From Lacticaseibacillus thailandensis DSM 22698 = JCM 13996 (lineage in GTDB: Bacteria; Bacillota; Bacilli; Lactobacillales; Lactobacillaceae), in assembly GCF_001312865.1 (NCBI RefSeq), contig NZ_BBER01000003.1, positions 124,001-188,000 on the forward strand: a DNA stretch of 64,000 nt, given 5' to 3'. The notes beneath the pieces were generated by a model that did not search any database, was not told where the DNA came from, and worked only from the letters and a program-made list of their open reading frames with translations. Positions 35,736-45,807 of this stretch are shown here, piece after piece. Position 1 is the first letter of the stretch; the number at the start of each line of letters is the position of its first letter. A program made the translations under genes and the position numbers.

Positions 35736-35825
35736 GATGGTTGCCCTCCTACGGCATAACTTAACCCCTATCTTAGGCGAAAACGGGGTGACTGACAATC
35801 ACTAAGGACTATCAGCATCAAGAGA

Positions 35826-35847
35826 AATTATTTCCCGGGAAATAATT
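35826..35847. promoter_or_regulatory. Noc-binding-site-type palindrome 2
   Basis: A perfect 22-bp palindrome with core ATTTCCCGGGAAAT, flanked by AATT on both sides. It is intergenic between the unknown gene at 35412-35735 and the end of the ABC ATPase gene. Confidence 0.88.
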
Positions 35848-35931
35848 GGCCCACATCAGTCATGGCCACCACCCGGTGCGTTCAGGTGATGGCCACTGTT
35901 AGTAGTCAAGGTAATTGGCAGTATTATGCTG

Positions 35932-36678
35932 TTAAGCCCGGTTCAGGTACCGCTTAAGGAAGTCCCGGGTGGCGGCTTCACGCGGGTGCTCAAAGATTTG
36001 TGCTGGCGTGCCCTGCTCACCAACAACGCCATCATGCATGAAGATGACCGTGTCAGAGACATCACGGGCAAAAGCCATTTCGTGAGTGACGACGATCATG
36101 GTGAGGCCGGTGCTGGCTAGGTCCTTCATGGCGGCGAGCACGTCGTCCACCATTTCTGGGTCTAGCGCGCTGGTTGGCTCGTCGAACAGCAGCATTTCTG
36201 GGTCCATCGCTACGGAACGCGCAATAGCGACCCGCTGCTTCTGGCCCCCGGAGAGTTGGGCGGGCTTGGCGTTGACGAAGGGCCCCATATTCATTTGCTG
36301 GAGGATCTCCATGCCGTGCTTTTTGGCTGCACCTTTGTCACGCTTCAGGACCGTGACTTGGGGTACCACCACGTTGTCGAGCACGGACAGGTTATTGAAT
36401 AGGTTGAAGTTTTGGAACACCATTCCTACCTTGGTGCGGTAACGGATGAGGTCGAAGTTATCAGCGAGAACATTCTCGCCGTGAAACAGAATTTGGCCGC
36501 TGGTTGGTGGCTCTAGTAGGTTGAGCCCACGCAACAGGGTGGACTTACCGGACCCTGAACGACCGATGATAGTTAACACTTCACCCTTAGTGACGGCGAG
36601 GTTGATGTCTTTTAGCACCTCGTGGTTGCCGAACCGCTTCTGCAGGTTGCGTACTTCTAGCAAAGCTGATTCCGTCAT
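35932..36678 (-). CDS. Amino acid ABC transporter ATP-binding protein (lysine, predicted)
   Basis: A 248-residue GlnQ/HisP-type ATPase that powers import. Walker A is [10 protein letters not shown]-loop VFQNFNLF, signature [14 protein letters not shown], Walker [13 protein letters not shown], and the switch histidine is in VVTHEM. Its start overlaps the end of the permease gene by one base (ATGA type), so the two form an operon. The lysine riboswitch upstream of the operon points to lysine as substrate. Confidence 0.93.
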   Translation of the reverse strand: MTESALLEVRNLQKRFGNHEVLKDINLAVTKGEVLTIIGRSGSGKSTLLRGLNLLEPPTSGQILFHGENVLADNFDLIRYRTKVGMVFQNFNLFNNLSVLDNVVVPQVTVLKRDKGAAKKHGMEILQQMNMGPFVNAKPAQLSGGQKQRVAIARSVAMDPEMLLFDEPTSALDPEMVDDVLAAMKDLASTGLTMIVVTHEMAFARDVSDTVIFMHDGVVGEQGTPAQIFEHPREAATRDFLKRYLNRA

Positions 36679-38277
36679 TATTCAGCATCTCCTTCCGTAT
36701 CCTTAATGGATGGCGTCTCCACCTGCATCTGGTTGTTCATCACGTTGTAGTTTTTGGGCCCATCGAGGTGTTTTTCGATGAGACGGAAGAGCCGTGAGAT
36801 GGTAAACGTCATGATTAGATAGATGCCACACACGATCAGGTAGGTGTGGAAGAACTGGAAGCTTTGCCCCGAAATGGTTTCGGCGGTAAAGAACAGTTCG
36901 GACACACTGATGATGGACAGCACCGAAGTGTCCTTGATATTAACGATAAATTCGTTGGTCACGGCTGGCAAACTGTTGCGGATGGCTTGTGGCAGGATGA
37001 CTTTGGTCATGGTTTGCCAATGGGTGAAGCCGAGCGCGTGGGCCGCTTCGAACTGGCCCTCGTCCACGGAAATAATCCCGCCACGGATGATTTCGGAAAT
37101 GTAGGCCCCGGTGTTGATCGATACAATGACCAGGGCGGCAACGGTCCGGTCCATATTGACCCCAAAGGCCTGGGCAGCCCCGTAGTAAAGTACGGCCGCC
37201 TGAACAATCATTGGTGTGCCCCGGAAGACCTCAATGTAGACGGATAACAGCCAGTTGATGATAGCCATCAAGCCCCGCTGGGCGGGCTTTTTTTGCACGG
37301 GGAATGGTCCGGACGATGCCGACTAGCAGGCCAATGATGAACCCAACGAGCGTACCAATTAACGCTAACAGCAATGTCATCCCGGTCCCGCGCAGTAGCA
37401 TAGCACCATACTGCTTAAGAATGTTCGTGAACCAATTGCCACTCGAATTGGTGACGGGCTGATCCTTGACGGCCTGAGTCATCATGTGGTTCCGTTCCTT
37501 GGTGGAAATTCCCGCCAAAACTTGATTGATCTTGGCTTCATTAGGGTCCTGTTTGCGCAGGCCGATGGCGAGGTCGGTGTCACTTGCATCCGTTTTGAAG
37601 CCTTTGTTCTTGGCAAAGTGGATGTAGGTGAGCTTGTTATTGGCGTGCTCTGCTGTGATCCCTTCCGGAATTTCGGAGACGTACCCGTCAATGGTACCGG
37701 ATTCCAGCGCAACCCGCATGGCCGGAAAGTCATCCATGGCGGATTGACGCTTAACGCCCTTGATCTGCTTGATGGCGGTGTAGTGGTAGGTGGATAGTTG
37801 TGCGGTTAGCTTGGCGCCTTTAAAGTCCGATAACTTAGTGGCGTGGGCGTACTTGGAATCTTTGCGTACAACAATAGTTAGTTTAGATGCGTAGTAAGTG
37901 TTACTGAAGTCGATCGACTTGCGCCGGGCTGGTGTGGGGGACATACCGGCGATGATAGCGTCAATCTTGCCGGAGGTTAATGACGGTAACAGTCCGTCCC
38001 ACTTTGTCTTAACGACGATGGGCTTTTTGCCTAACGCACGGGCAATCTTCTTGCCCATCTGTACGTCATACCCATTGGCCCAGAGTTTTGAACCCTGGAT
38101 TCTTACGGCGCCGTGTTTACTAGAGTTTTGTGTCCAGTTAAAGGGTGCGTACCCGGCCTCCATACCAATTTTGTAATACTGACTACTGCTGGCGGCACTT
38201 ACTTGGTGACTAGGCGCGGTGACCCACAGCCCGGTCAGTATCAGTGCGCTCACAATTGCGAACCAAACTTTCTTCAT
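36678..38277 (-). CDS. Fused substrate-binding protein and permease of amino acid ABC transporter (frameshifted)
   Basis: One polypeptide of about 532 residues. A signal peptide (residues 1-28, ending VSA) comes first. A family-3 extracellular solute-binding domain follows (about 35-265: [58 protein letters not shown]). A HisM/GlnP-type permease domain ends the protein ([27 protein letters not shown], the EAA loop [24 protein letters not shown]). Such fusions are common in lactobacilli (GlnP type). The run of seven T at about 37287-37293 is one too long and breaks the frame inside the permease. The binding domain faces outward. A lysine riboswitch precedes it. Confidence 0.9.
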
Positions 38278-38371
38278 TGGTGTTCTCCCTTCATCTGACT
38301 ACCGTGGCTAACGGTCGATCAAGCTACGCGTTGGGCGCGGCCCACATACCGTGAGGGGAAACAGGGGTATG

Positions 38372-38408
38372 AAAAAGACCCATTGAATTGAATGAACAAC
38401 TCAATGGG
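38372..38408 (-). terminator. Riboswitch expression-platform terminator
   Basis: On the minus strand CCCATTGA pairs with TCAATGGG, then TCTTTTT, between the lysine aptamer and the ABC transporter start. When lysine is bound, this terminator should form. Confidence 0.85.
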
Positions 38409-38447
38409 CCCGCTAATCTCACTATATAAGTAGTAAAACCAACAATC

Positions 38448-38604
38448 ATAGCGCTCCTTGCCAGTGGCAAGACAGTCCGGCGACTTTCGTCGACCGGCCC
38501 AACGACAGTTGCTGCGGAGCAACTGTCGTTTCGGCGGGGTTGCTTTCAACTAGAGTCATCGTATCCGCTACTCGTCTAGCTGTGGTCGTCCCCGCGACCT
38601 CTAT
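38448..38604 (-). ncRNA. Lysine riboswitch (L-box)
   Basis: Reading the minus strand, the conserved L-box blocks occur in order. They are ATAGAGGTCGCG at the 5' side of P1, GAGTAGCGG, then GCCGAAACGAC leading into a long perfect P4 hairpin (CAGTTGCT.../...AGCAACTG). TGGGCCGG, GGACTGTC and GGAGCGCTAT at the closing side of P1 follow. The 5' and 3' ends can pair (ATAG with CTAT plus flanks). It is followed by an intrinsic terminator, so lysine is expected to switch the transporter operon off. It gives direct evidence for lysine as the cargo of the ABC transporter downstream. Confidence 0.93.
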
Positions 38605-39025
38605 TTCGTCGTGGTATATATCATGTTGCCTCTAAAATTACCCGGTTTTACGCAACCTGTCAAGACGTGTCTGCCCCTCTCCGCGCCAATGTTGGGTAGT
38701 GATGGAATGAGTATCGGTGGATTAGGGATGACTAAAAATGCTGTACCCCTTTGTGGGTATGGTGTTGCGCATTTTGCCCTTTAGGCAAACAAAGTAAACA
38801 AAATTCGAAAAAAATTTTTTTTGAGCTTTTGGTTGCTATTAGTGACTTTTCATGAAACACAAGTTGGTTTTGTCAAGAAAGGGCTTGCAAAACGTGCCCT
38901 ATCTGCGCATACTTAACACTGTTAAGAAAACCCCTTACATTTCGAGTTTAGTAGCAATTGTACATTATTTAGGTAAACCTAAAGTGTGGGGCTTTCTAAA
39001 TAAATATATTTTGGGAGGCGAAACA

Positions 39026-40000
39026 ATGGTCGGAATCATTCTAGCCAGCCACGGCGAATTCGCTGCAGGCATCAAGCAGTCTGGTGAAATGATCTTCGGT
39101 GAGCAGGACAAGGTCGAAGTTGTCACGTTCAAGAACGGCGAAAGTCCTGACGATCTGAAGCAACATCTTCTAGATGCTACGACTAAGTTCGACCCCGAAG
39201 ACGACGTACTGTTTCTGATTGATTTGTGGGGTGGCTCACCATTCAATCAGGCAAGCGGAATCTTTGAGGAACACAAGGACAAGTGGGCAATCGTTACTGG
39301 CCTGAACCTACCGATGCTGATTGAAGCATACGGTTCTCGTTTGACGATGAACTCCGCTCACGAACTGGCCGCACATCTAGTTGCCGCTGGACGCGATGGT
39401 GTCAAGGTTAAGCCAGAAGCCCTCGAACCGAAGCCAAAGGCCGCACCTGCTGCTAAGAAGCACGCAGCTGCATTGCCTGAAGGCACGGTTGTCGGTGATG
39501 GTAAGATCAAGCTTGTGCTCGCACGTGTCGACTCACGTCTGTTGCATGGGCAAGTTGCAACGACTTGGACCAAGACTACTGGCCCGAACCGGATTATCGT
39601 TGTTTCTGATGGTGTCGCAAAAGACAAGTTACGTAAGACCATGATTGTGGAGGCCGCACCGCCTGGGGTTAAGGCAAACGTCGTTCCTATTAAGAAGTTC
39701 ATCGACGTTTGCAAAGATCCTCGGTTCGGTAACACGAAGGCGTTGATTCTGTTTGAAACTCCTGAGGATGCACTGGAAGTTGTCAATGCGGGTGTTGATA
39801 TTCCAACCCTGAACATTGGTTCCATGGCGCACTCGGAAGGTAAGACGGTTATCAACAAGGTTCTCTCGGTTGACCAAAAGGATGTTGACGCATTTAAGGC
39901 ATTGCGGGACAAGGGCGTTAAGTTCGATGTTCGCAAGGTGCCTGCTGACAGCCCTGAGAACTTGGGTAACTTGCTTAAGAAAGCGGGATTTGACTTTTAA
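39026..40000 (+). CDS. manX: PTS mannose-family EIIAB
   Basis: A 324-residue cytoplasmic phosphocarrier for mannose/glucose uptake. The EIIA domain (about 1-135) has its phosphorylated His in ILASHGEFAAG. An Ala/Pro/Lys linker (KPKAAPAAKKHAAALPEG) joins it to EIIB (about 158-324), whose His is in ARVDSRLLHGQVATTW. GGGAGGCG precedes ATG 39026; the frame is open upstream, but no better start exists. It is first in a manX-manY-manZ-DUF956 operon. I could not find a clear sigma-54 or cre promoter in the 400 bases before it. Confidence 0.93.
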   Translation: MVGIILASHGEFAAGIKQSGEMIFGEQDKVEVVTFKNGESPDDLKQHLLDATTKFDPEDDVLFLIDLWGGSPFNQASGIFEEHKDKWAIVTGLNLPMLIEAYGSRLTMNSAHELAAHLVAAGRDGVKVKPEALEPKPKAAPAAKKHAAALPEGTVVGDGKIKLVLARVDSRLLHGQVATTWTKTTGPNRIIVVSDGVAKDKLRKTMIVEAAPPGVKANVVPIKKFIDVCKDPRFGNTKALILFETPEDALEVVNAGVDIPTLNIGSMAHSEGKTVINKVLSVDQKDVDAFKALRDKGVKFDVRKVPADSPENLGNLLKKAGFDF

Positions 40001-40042
40001 TCGACGCGTCTTCGCGTCCGCAATTATATAAGGAGGACCACA

Positions 40043-40839
40043 ATGTCATTTATTTCTGTTATTGGGATCCTAATCGTGTCATTCCTTGCTGGTATGGAAG
40101 GTATCTTGGACGAATTCGATTTCCATCAGCCAATTTTGGCTTGCCCGTTGATCGGTCTGGTATCTGGCCACCCAGCTGAAGGTTTGGCATTAGGTGGGTC
40201 TCTCCAATTGATCGCCTTGGGCTGGATGAACATTGGTGCCGCTGTTGCACCTGACGCCGCCCTGGCATCCGTTGCCGCTGCAATCCTGGTATGTGTTAAG
40301 GGTACCAGTGTTTCCAACGGTGTCGCGTTGGCCATTCCACTGGCTGTTGCCGGTTTGGTTCTGACCATTATCGTTCGTACCATTGCAACCTTCTTGGCTC
40401 ATGGTGCTGACGGTGCTGGTAAGCGCGGTTCATTTGCTGGTGTTTACGCATTCCACTTTATCGCTTTGGCCCTGCAGGGTCTGCGTATCGCGATTCCTGC
40501 AGCCTGATCGTTGCCGTACCAACTCACGTTGTGACTGACTTGCTGGCAGCTTTGCCAGACGTTGTCACCAACGGTTTGAAAGTCGGTGGTGGTATGATCG
40601 TTGCCGTTGGGTACGCCATGGTTATCAACATGATGGCTACGCCTGCTCTGTGGCCATGGTTCTTCCTGGGCTTTGCCTTGGCTGCACTATCCGAAATTAC
40701 TCTGATCGGTATGGGTATTATCGGTGTTGTTATGGCCCTGCTGTTCCTGCAGGTTGACCCAGAATTCAACAAGACGTCCGGCGGTTCTTCATCTAGTGAT
40801 GGCGGCGACCCAATCGACGACATCCTGAATGATTACTAG
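40043..40839 (+). CDS. manY: PTS mannose-family EIIC (frameshifted)
   Basis: A 265-residue membrane subunit of the mannose permease (PTS EII-Man, sorbose superfamily). It starts MSFISVIGILIVSFLAGMEGILDEFDFHQPILACPLIGLVSGHPAEGLALGGSLQLIALGW, the family signature. One C is missing at about 40504 (GCAGCCTGATC, expected GCAGCCCTGATC), after which the frame continues LIVAVPTHVVTDLLAALP to the end. AGGAGG precedes ATG 40043. EIIC and EIID together form the sugar channel, which in lactic bacteria is also a receptor for class IIa bacteriocins. Confidence 0.92.
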
Positions 40840-40856
40840 GAAGGGAGGAAATAATA

Positions 40857-41795
40857 ATGGCTAATGAAATTAAGTTAACTAAAACAGACCGTTTCTGGGT
40901 CTTCTGGAACAGTCAATTCCTCCAGGCTTCCTGGAACTACGAACGTATGCAGAACGTTGGCTGGGCCTTTGCCCTCGCACCAGCGCTGAAGAAGTTGTAC
41001 AAGACTAAGGAAGACCGTGCCGCTGCTTTGAAGCGTCACCTGGAATTCTTTAACACGCACCCATACCTGGTTGCACCTATTCTTGGTGTTGAAATGTCTC
41101 TGGAAGAAAGTCGTGCTAACGGGGCTCCTGTTACCGACCAAACCATCCAGGGTGTTAAAGTTGGTATGATGGGCCCTCTGGCCGGTGTTGGTGACCCAGT
41201 GTTCTGGGCGACCGCTCGTCCTATCCTCGGTGCCTTCACGGCGTCATTTGCCTTGTCTGGTAGCTGGCTTGGTCCAATCCTGTTCTTCGTTGTATGGCAG
41301 ATTATCCGTATGGGTTTCCTGTGGTTCACGCAAGAAATGGGTTACAAGCAAGGTGAAGCGATCACTAACGACGTTTCTGGTGGTTTGCTGCAGAAGATCA
41401 CTGTTGGTGCTTCTGTCCTAGGTATGTTCATCATGGGTGTCCTAGTTCCTCGTTGGATGACCATGAACTTCCCAGCCGTTGTTTCTAACGTTAAGGTTGA
41501 CAAGGACGCGCAGGTTAACTTCCAGCCAGTCATCAATGCCGCTAACCACGGTCACCTGACTGTTGGCAAGATTCGCGCTGTCATTGCTTCCGTTAACGCT
41601 GGTAACTCCGTCACGCCAACAAAGACTACCACTCTTGGTGATATCTTTGATGAATTGACTCCAGGTCTGATGCCTTTGCTGCTCACCCTGGTATGTGTAT
41701 GGTTGCTACGGAAGAAAGTTAGTCCAATCGTTATCATTCTGGGACTGTTCGTTGTTGGTATTCTGGCCTACTGGGCAGGTATCCTCGGCGCATAA
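40857..41795 (+). CDS. manZ: PTS mannose-family EIID
   Basis: A 312-residue EIID subunit that works with EIIC as the membrane channel of the mannose/glucose PTS. The start is MANEIKLTKTDRFWVFWNSQFLQASWNYERMQNVGWAFALAPALKKLYK, and GPLAGVGDPVFWATARPILGAF is the highly conserved centre. C-terminal helices follow (PLLLTLVCVWLLRKK, PIVIILGLFVVGILAYW). GGGAGG precedes ATG 40857, 17 bases after manY. A terminator follows at 41821, so DUF956 downstream may be partly uncoupled. Confidence 0.94.
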   Translation: MANEIKLTKTDRFWVFWNSQFLQASWNYERMQNVGWAFALAPALKKLYKTKEDRAAALKRHLEFFNTHPYLVAPILGVEMSLEESRANGAPVTDQTIQGVKVGMMGPLAGVGDPVFWATARPILGAFTASFALSGSWLGPILFFVVWQIIRMGFLWFTQEMGYKQGEAITNDVSGGLLQKITVGASVLGMFIMGVLVPRWMTMNFPAVVSNVKVDKDAQVNFQPVINAANHGHLTVGKIRAVIASVNAGNSVTPTKTTTLGDIFDELTPGLMPLLLTLVCVWLLRKKVSPIVIILGLFVVGILAYWAGILGA

Positions 41796-41820
41796 TCTCG
41801 TCAATGTGCTATTGAACGAC

Positions 41821-41850
41821 AGAATCGGCAATAGGCCGGTTCTGTTTTTA
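41821..41850 (+). terminator. Terminator after manZ
   Basis: AGAATCGGC (41821-41829) pairs with GCCGGTTCT (41835-41843), followed by GTTTTT. Confidence 0.8.
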
Positions 41851-41917
41851 TTTTCACGAGGTTTGTTATAATCAGGGCATAATTATTAATAGTTGCTGTC
41901 GATGAGGAGGAAACATC

Positions 41918-42328
41918 ATGGTGGAAGTCGAAATATTAAACCATACCGCGGAGGGGACCTTTAAAGTCAATTCCATGGTGAGTGCCAGTGACCCTAAACC
42001 GGGTTTTCTGATTTTGGGTGACGGGGGGCTCGAGTTCCGTGCTGATAGTGGGCATGGGTACATCATGATTCCTTGGGCCAACATCAAACGGGTGCGCGCA
42101 CAGGTCTACATGAAGACGCACATACGTGGCTTCTTTATTGATGTTGACGACGGGCGCAGCTTCAACTTTGTAGCCAGCAAAGCCGTGGAGGCGCTGCGAA
42201 TCATGCGGGACCACCTAGGTAGCGCCAAACTCGTCAAGGCGGCGACGTTGACTGGGACCATGAACAAGCGGTTCCACAATCTGTGGCAGAACGTCACCAA
42301 GCGGTTTGGCCGTAAAGAAAATAAATAG
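41918..42328 (+). CDS. DUF956 protein (ManO-like)
   Basis: A 136-residue soluble protein of the DUF956 family, which in lactic bacteria routinely closes the mannose PTS operon (sometimes called ManO). It starts MVEVEILNHTAEGTFKVNSMVSASDPKPGFLILGDGGLEFRADSG, with IMIPWANIKRVRAQVY typical of the family and a basic end. The function is not established. GAGGAGG precedes ATG 41918. There is a terminator between it and manZ plus a possible TATAAT at about 41867, so it may have its own promoter. Confidence 0.85.
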   Translation: MVEVEILNHTAEGTFKVNSMVSASDPKPGFLILGDGGLEFRADSGHGYIMIPWANIKRVRAQVYMKTHIRGFFIDVDDGRSFNFVASKAVEALRIMRDHLGSAKLVKAATLTGTMNKRFHNLWQNVTKRFGRKENK

Positions 42329-42339
42329 TCCTGAGCGAC

Positions 42340-42394
42340 AAACAGGCCACCGGGTGCGACGACGTATACGTCGCCAACATCCGGTGGCCTGTTT
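42340..42394. terminator. Bidirectional terminator
   Basis: AAACAGGCCACCGG pairs with CCGGTGGCCTGTTT; a second stem lies in the loop (GCGACGACGTATACGTCGCC). It lies between convergent DUF956 and hydrolase genes. Confidence 0.9.
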
Positions 42395-43048
42395 ATGCCT
42401 GCAGAAAGGCGTGGATCAAACTGTAGAAACGGTCAGTGTCCTCAATGTAGGACATATGGTTGGCATGCGCAACCAAGCGTAGGTGGGCATCCGGAATGCC
42501 TGCGGCGAGGTGCCGTGCTGCCCGGAGGTGGATGTCACCTTGGGCGCCCGCCAAGATGAGGTGGGTGCGCTGACCCGCGCCAGCTGTTCATTGGTAATGT
42601 GGCCCCACATTTGTAGTCCCAGTTTCTTCCGCGGACGGGAGAAGTAGTCGGCCGCCAAGGCGATACGCTTGCGTAGCCGCAGGTCACGTGGTTGGGTGTG
42701 GACACCTGCCAGGATCAACCGGCCAATGATGGTAGGATGCGCGCTGGCGACCAAGAGGGCACTGATACCACCGTCACCAACACCAATGACGGTGGGTGCG
42801 CGCAGGTTCAATGTTTGGATAAAGTCCCTGACATCCGTGGCCATTAACTGATAACTAATGTAATCCGTGGTGCTACTTTGGCCGTGGTCGCGTGCGTCCA
42901 ACGCGTACACCGTGAAGTTTGGCGCCAGCTGGGGAATGAGGTCTGCAAAGATGGCGTGGCTAGTGCCGTTACCGTGTAACAGGATCAGCGGGTGTCCGTG
43001 TCCATGCTGGGTATAGTAAAGTGTCGTGTGGTTGACTGTTAGATACAT
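42393..43048 (-). CDS. Alpha/beta hydrolase (frameshifted)
   Basis: About 218 residues after correction. HGNGTSH is the oxyanion loop, and VIGVGDGGISA is at the nucleophile elbow, where the usual Ser is Asp (G-x-D-x-G), as in haloalkane dehalogenase-type members. After restoring one C at about 42570, the end reads TLILAGAQGDIHLRAARHLAAGIPDAHLRLVAHANHMSYIEDT, which supplies a His in HANHM. The stop is at 42393-42395. AGGAGGAGCAAC precedes ATG 43048. The substrate is unknown; with an Asp nucleophile, ester hydrolysis is less certain. Confidence 0.75.
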
Positions 43049-43066
43049 GTTGCTCCTCCTTGCGCC

Positions 43067-43086
43067 ATTATTTCCCGGGAAATAAT
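43067..43086. promoter_or_regulatory. Noc-binding-site-type palindrome 3
   Basis: A perfect 20-bp palindrome with core ATTTCCCGGGAAAT in the shared upstream region of the hydrolase gene and the walR operon, about 30 bases before the walR -35 box. Confidence 0.88.
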
Positions 43087-43113
43087 TATCGGTGTGTTTG
43101 TGGTGGGTGATTT

Positions 43114-43142
43114 TTGCGACTCACCGGTCTTACCGGTATAAT
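43114..43142 (+). promoter_or_regulatory. Promoter of the walRKHI operon
   Basis: TTGCGA (43114-43119), 17 bases, TATAAT (43137-43142); the start codon is 34 bases further on. Confidence 0.85.
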
Positions 43143-43175
43143 AGTAACAGAACAGCACCTAATGGAGGGCCGATT

Positions 43176-43892
43176 ATGGCTAAGAAAATACTTGTGGTTG
43201 ATGATGAAAAACCGATTTCGGATATCGTCAAGTTTAATTTGAACAAAGAAGGTTTTGACGTTGTTACCGCGTTTGATGGTGAAGCGGCGTTACAGCAGTT
43301 TGCTGATGAAAAGCCTGATCTCATCCTACTGGACTTAATGCTACCAAAGATCGATGGTTTGGAAGTCGCCCGGCGGATTCGTAAGGACAGCGATGTGCCG
43401 ATTATTATGCTGACGGCCAAGGACAGCGAGATCGATAAGGTGCTCGGTCTTGAACTTGGTGCCGACGATTATGTCACGAAGCCGTTCTCCAACCGGGAAC
43501 TGGTCGCCCGCGTGAAGGCCAACTTACGGCGCCAGAATTCAACGCCAGCACCAACCGAGCAGGAAGAGGAAAACAAGGATATTCAAGTGGGTGACCTGGT
43601 CATTAAGCCAGAAGCCTACACGGTGAATAAGCGTGGTGAAAACATTGAACTCACCCACCGTGAGTTTGAATTGTTGCACTACCTCGCCCGGCACCAGGGG
43701 CAAGTCATGACCCGTGAGCACTTGTTGCAGACGGTGTGGGGCTACGACTACTTTGGTGATGTCCGCACGGTCGACGTCACGGTGCGGCGGCTTCGCGAAA
43801 AGATTGAGGACACTCCTAGTCATCCCGATTGGTTGATGACACGTCGGGGTGTGGGTTATTACTTACGGAGTCCAGAATCTGATCAGGGGTAA
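43176..43892 (+). CDS. walR: Response regulator WalR (YycF)
   Basis: The essential DNA-binding regulator of cell-wall metabolism in Firmicutes, 238 residues. Receiver domain (about 1-115): [20 protein letters not shown] with acidic DD, phospho-acceptor Asp in [11 protein letters not shown], Thr in IIMLTAKDS and Lys in [11 protein letters not shown]. The C-terminal OmpR-type winged helix (about 135-235) contains [36 protein letters not shown] and [20 protein letters not shown] 43176 has GGAGGG ahead. It leads the walRKHI operon. Confidence 0.97.
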   Translation: MAKKILVVDDEKPISDIVKFNLNKEGFDVVTAFDGEAALQQFADEKPDLILLDLMLPKIDGLEVARRIRKDSDVPIIMLTAKDSEIDKVLGLELGADDYVTKPFSNRELVARVKANLRRQNSTPAPTEQEEENKDIQVGDLVIKPEAYTVNKRGENIELTHREFELLHYLARHQGQVMTREHLLQTVWGYDYFGDVRTVDVTVRRLREKIEDTPSHPDWLMTRRGVGYYLRSPESDQG

Positions 43893-43901
43893 GTGGCCGG
43901 C

Positions 43902-45807
43902 ATGAATAAAAAGATCCGGTTTTTCCATTCGATTCACTTCAAAATTGCGCTCGTGTTCATCCTTGTAGTCGTCGTGACTGTCGAGGTGATCGGGGCGTAT
44001 TTTGTCAAACAGCTAGAGCAACAGAATATCGATAGTTTTAAGTCGCAGATTACGATTGAGACCTACGTTGAAGACAAGGTGATCAATGCCCTCGAGGAAA
44101 GTAACACCACGAAGGCTGACCGCCAAATTCGTAATGCCTTAAATGAATCAAGCATTGTGAACTCCGCGGATATCCAGGTGGTGGACGCGAAGGGAGTTTT
44201 GCGTGGTGACAGTAACGTTAACTCCCAGACGGTCATTGGGCAAAAAAAATGGGTCCACTCAGGTTAAGAACACCCTGTATACGGGCCAAAACTACGAGGG
44301 GTTTACGAAGGCGGGCGGGTCGTCCTACTACGTAAAAATTACGCCGCTCAAGAGCAGTAACTCAACTGGTGACGATAACAGTGTTATTGGTGCCATCTAC
44401 ATCCGGGCCAACATGGATTCGGTCTACGACAACATTAGCTCGATCACCCGTATTTTCTTTATTGCCAGCATGGTGGCGGTCTTGTTAGGCATCTTTATCG
44501 CCATTGTCATTAGCCGGGCAATTACCCGGCCAATCGACGCCATGAAGCGGCAGGCTAGCCGCATGGCCCAGGGCGACTATTCCGGGCAGGTGCGGGTATA
44601 CAGCCAAGATGAGTTAGGGCAGTTGGCCATTGCGGTCAACGACCTGTCCGTGCGTGTGGAGGAAGCCCAGGAAGCCAGTGAGGCCGAACGCCGGCGGCTG
44701 GATAGCGTGCTGGCGCACATGACCGATGGGGTGATTGCCACCGACCGTCGGGGTAACGTCATTATCATCAACGAAACCGCCCTCGAGTTCTTGAACATCA
44801 AGAATGAGGACGCTATTGGCATGTCGATTCTACGGATGCTCAAGATCAACAAAGAATACACTTTACGTGACCTACTGGATAGCCAGACGGAATTGCTCCT
44901 GAACATGGAGACCGAGGATCACCAGGAAATGATCCTGCGCGCGGACTTTTCCATGATTCAGCGGGAGACTGGCTTCATCAGTGGGTTGGTCGTGGTGCTA
45001 CACGACGTTACCGAGCAGCAAAAGAACGAACGCGAACGGCGTCAGTTCGTGTCGAACGTGAGTCACGAACTGCGGACGCCGCTCACCTCGGTGCGTAGCT
45101 ACATTGAGGCCCTGAACGACGGGGCATGGCAGGACCCCAAGCTGGCCCCAAAGTTTCTCAAGGTGACCCAGGATGAAACCGACCGCATGATCCGGATGAT
45201 CAACGACTTGCTGTCGCTGTCCCGTCTGGACATGGGGACCAGCAAGATGGACATTGAAACCATCAACTTAAATGAGTTCTTCAACTACATCCTGAATCGC
45301 TTTGACATGATGTTGCAGACCGATAATGAGCACGCGGGTGATTCCCGGCACGCCCTGTTGGATGACCAGGGTCAGCCGCACAAGCATTACACCATCAAGC
45401 GGGAGATCACCAAGCGCAGCCTGTGGGTCGATGTGGACCAGGACAAGTTTATGCAAGTGGTGGACAACATCATGAACAACGCGATCAAGTACTCACCTGA
45501 TGGGGGTACCATCACGGCCCGGCTGGTCGAAACGAATAACCACGTGATTCTTTCAATTAGCGACCAGGGGTTGGGAATCCCCGCCAAAGATATTAACCAC
45601 GTCTTTGAGCGGTTCTATCGTGTCGACAAGGCGCGGTCCCGGAAGCAGGGTGGTACGGGTCTCGGCCTGGCCATCAGTAAGGAAGTTATTGAGGCAATGG
45701 GCGGCCGCATCTGGGTCGACTCGGTAGAAGGCAAAGGCAGTACCTTCTACATTTCCCTACCGTATGAAGATATTGCTGACGGGGGGGATGACTGGGATGA
45801 AGCTTAG
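43902..45807 (+). CDS. walK: Sensor histidine kinase WalK (YycG, frameshifted)
   Basis: The essential membrane kinase partner of WalR, about 635 residues corrected. Order: helix 1 (residues 12-34), extracellular Cache-like domain, helix 2 (ISSITRIFFIASMVAVLLGIFIAIVISRAI), HAMP (RPIDAMKRQASRMAQGDYS), PAS (LDSVLAHMTDGVIATDRRGNVIIINETALEFL), HisKA with the phosphorylated His in FVSNVSHELRTPLTSVRSYIEAL, and HATPase with NNAIKYSPDGG, DQGLGIP and GGTGLGLAISKEV. The A run at 44242-44249 is one base too long, breaking the frame in the extracellular domain. Because the kinase is essential in relatives, this is almost surely a sequencing error. The end overlaps walH. Confidence 0.95.
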
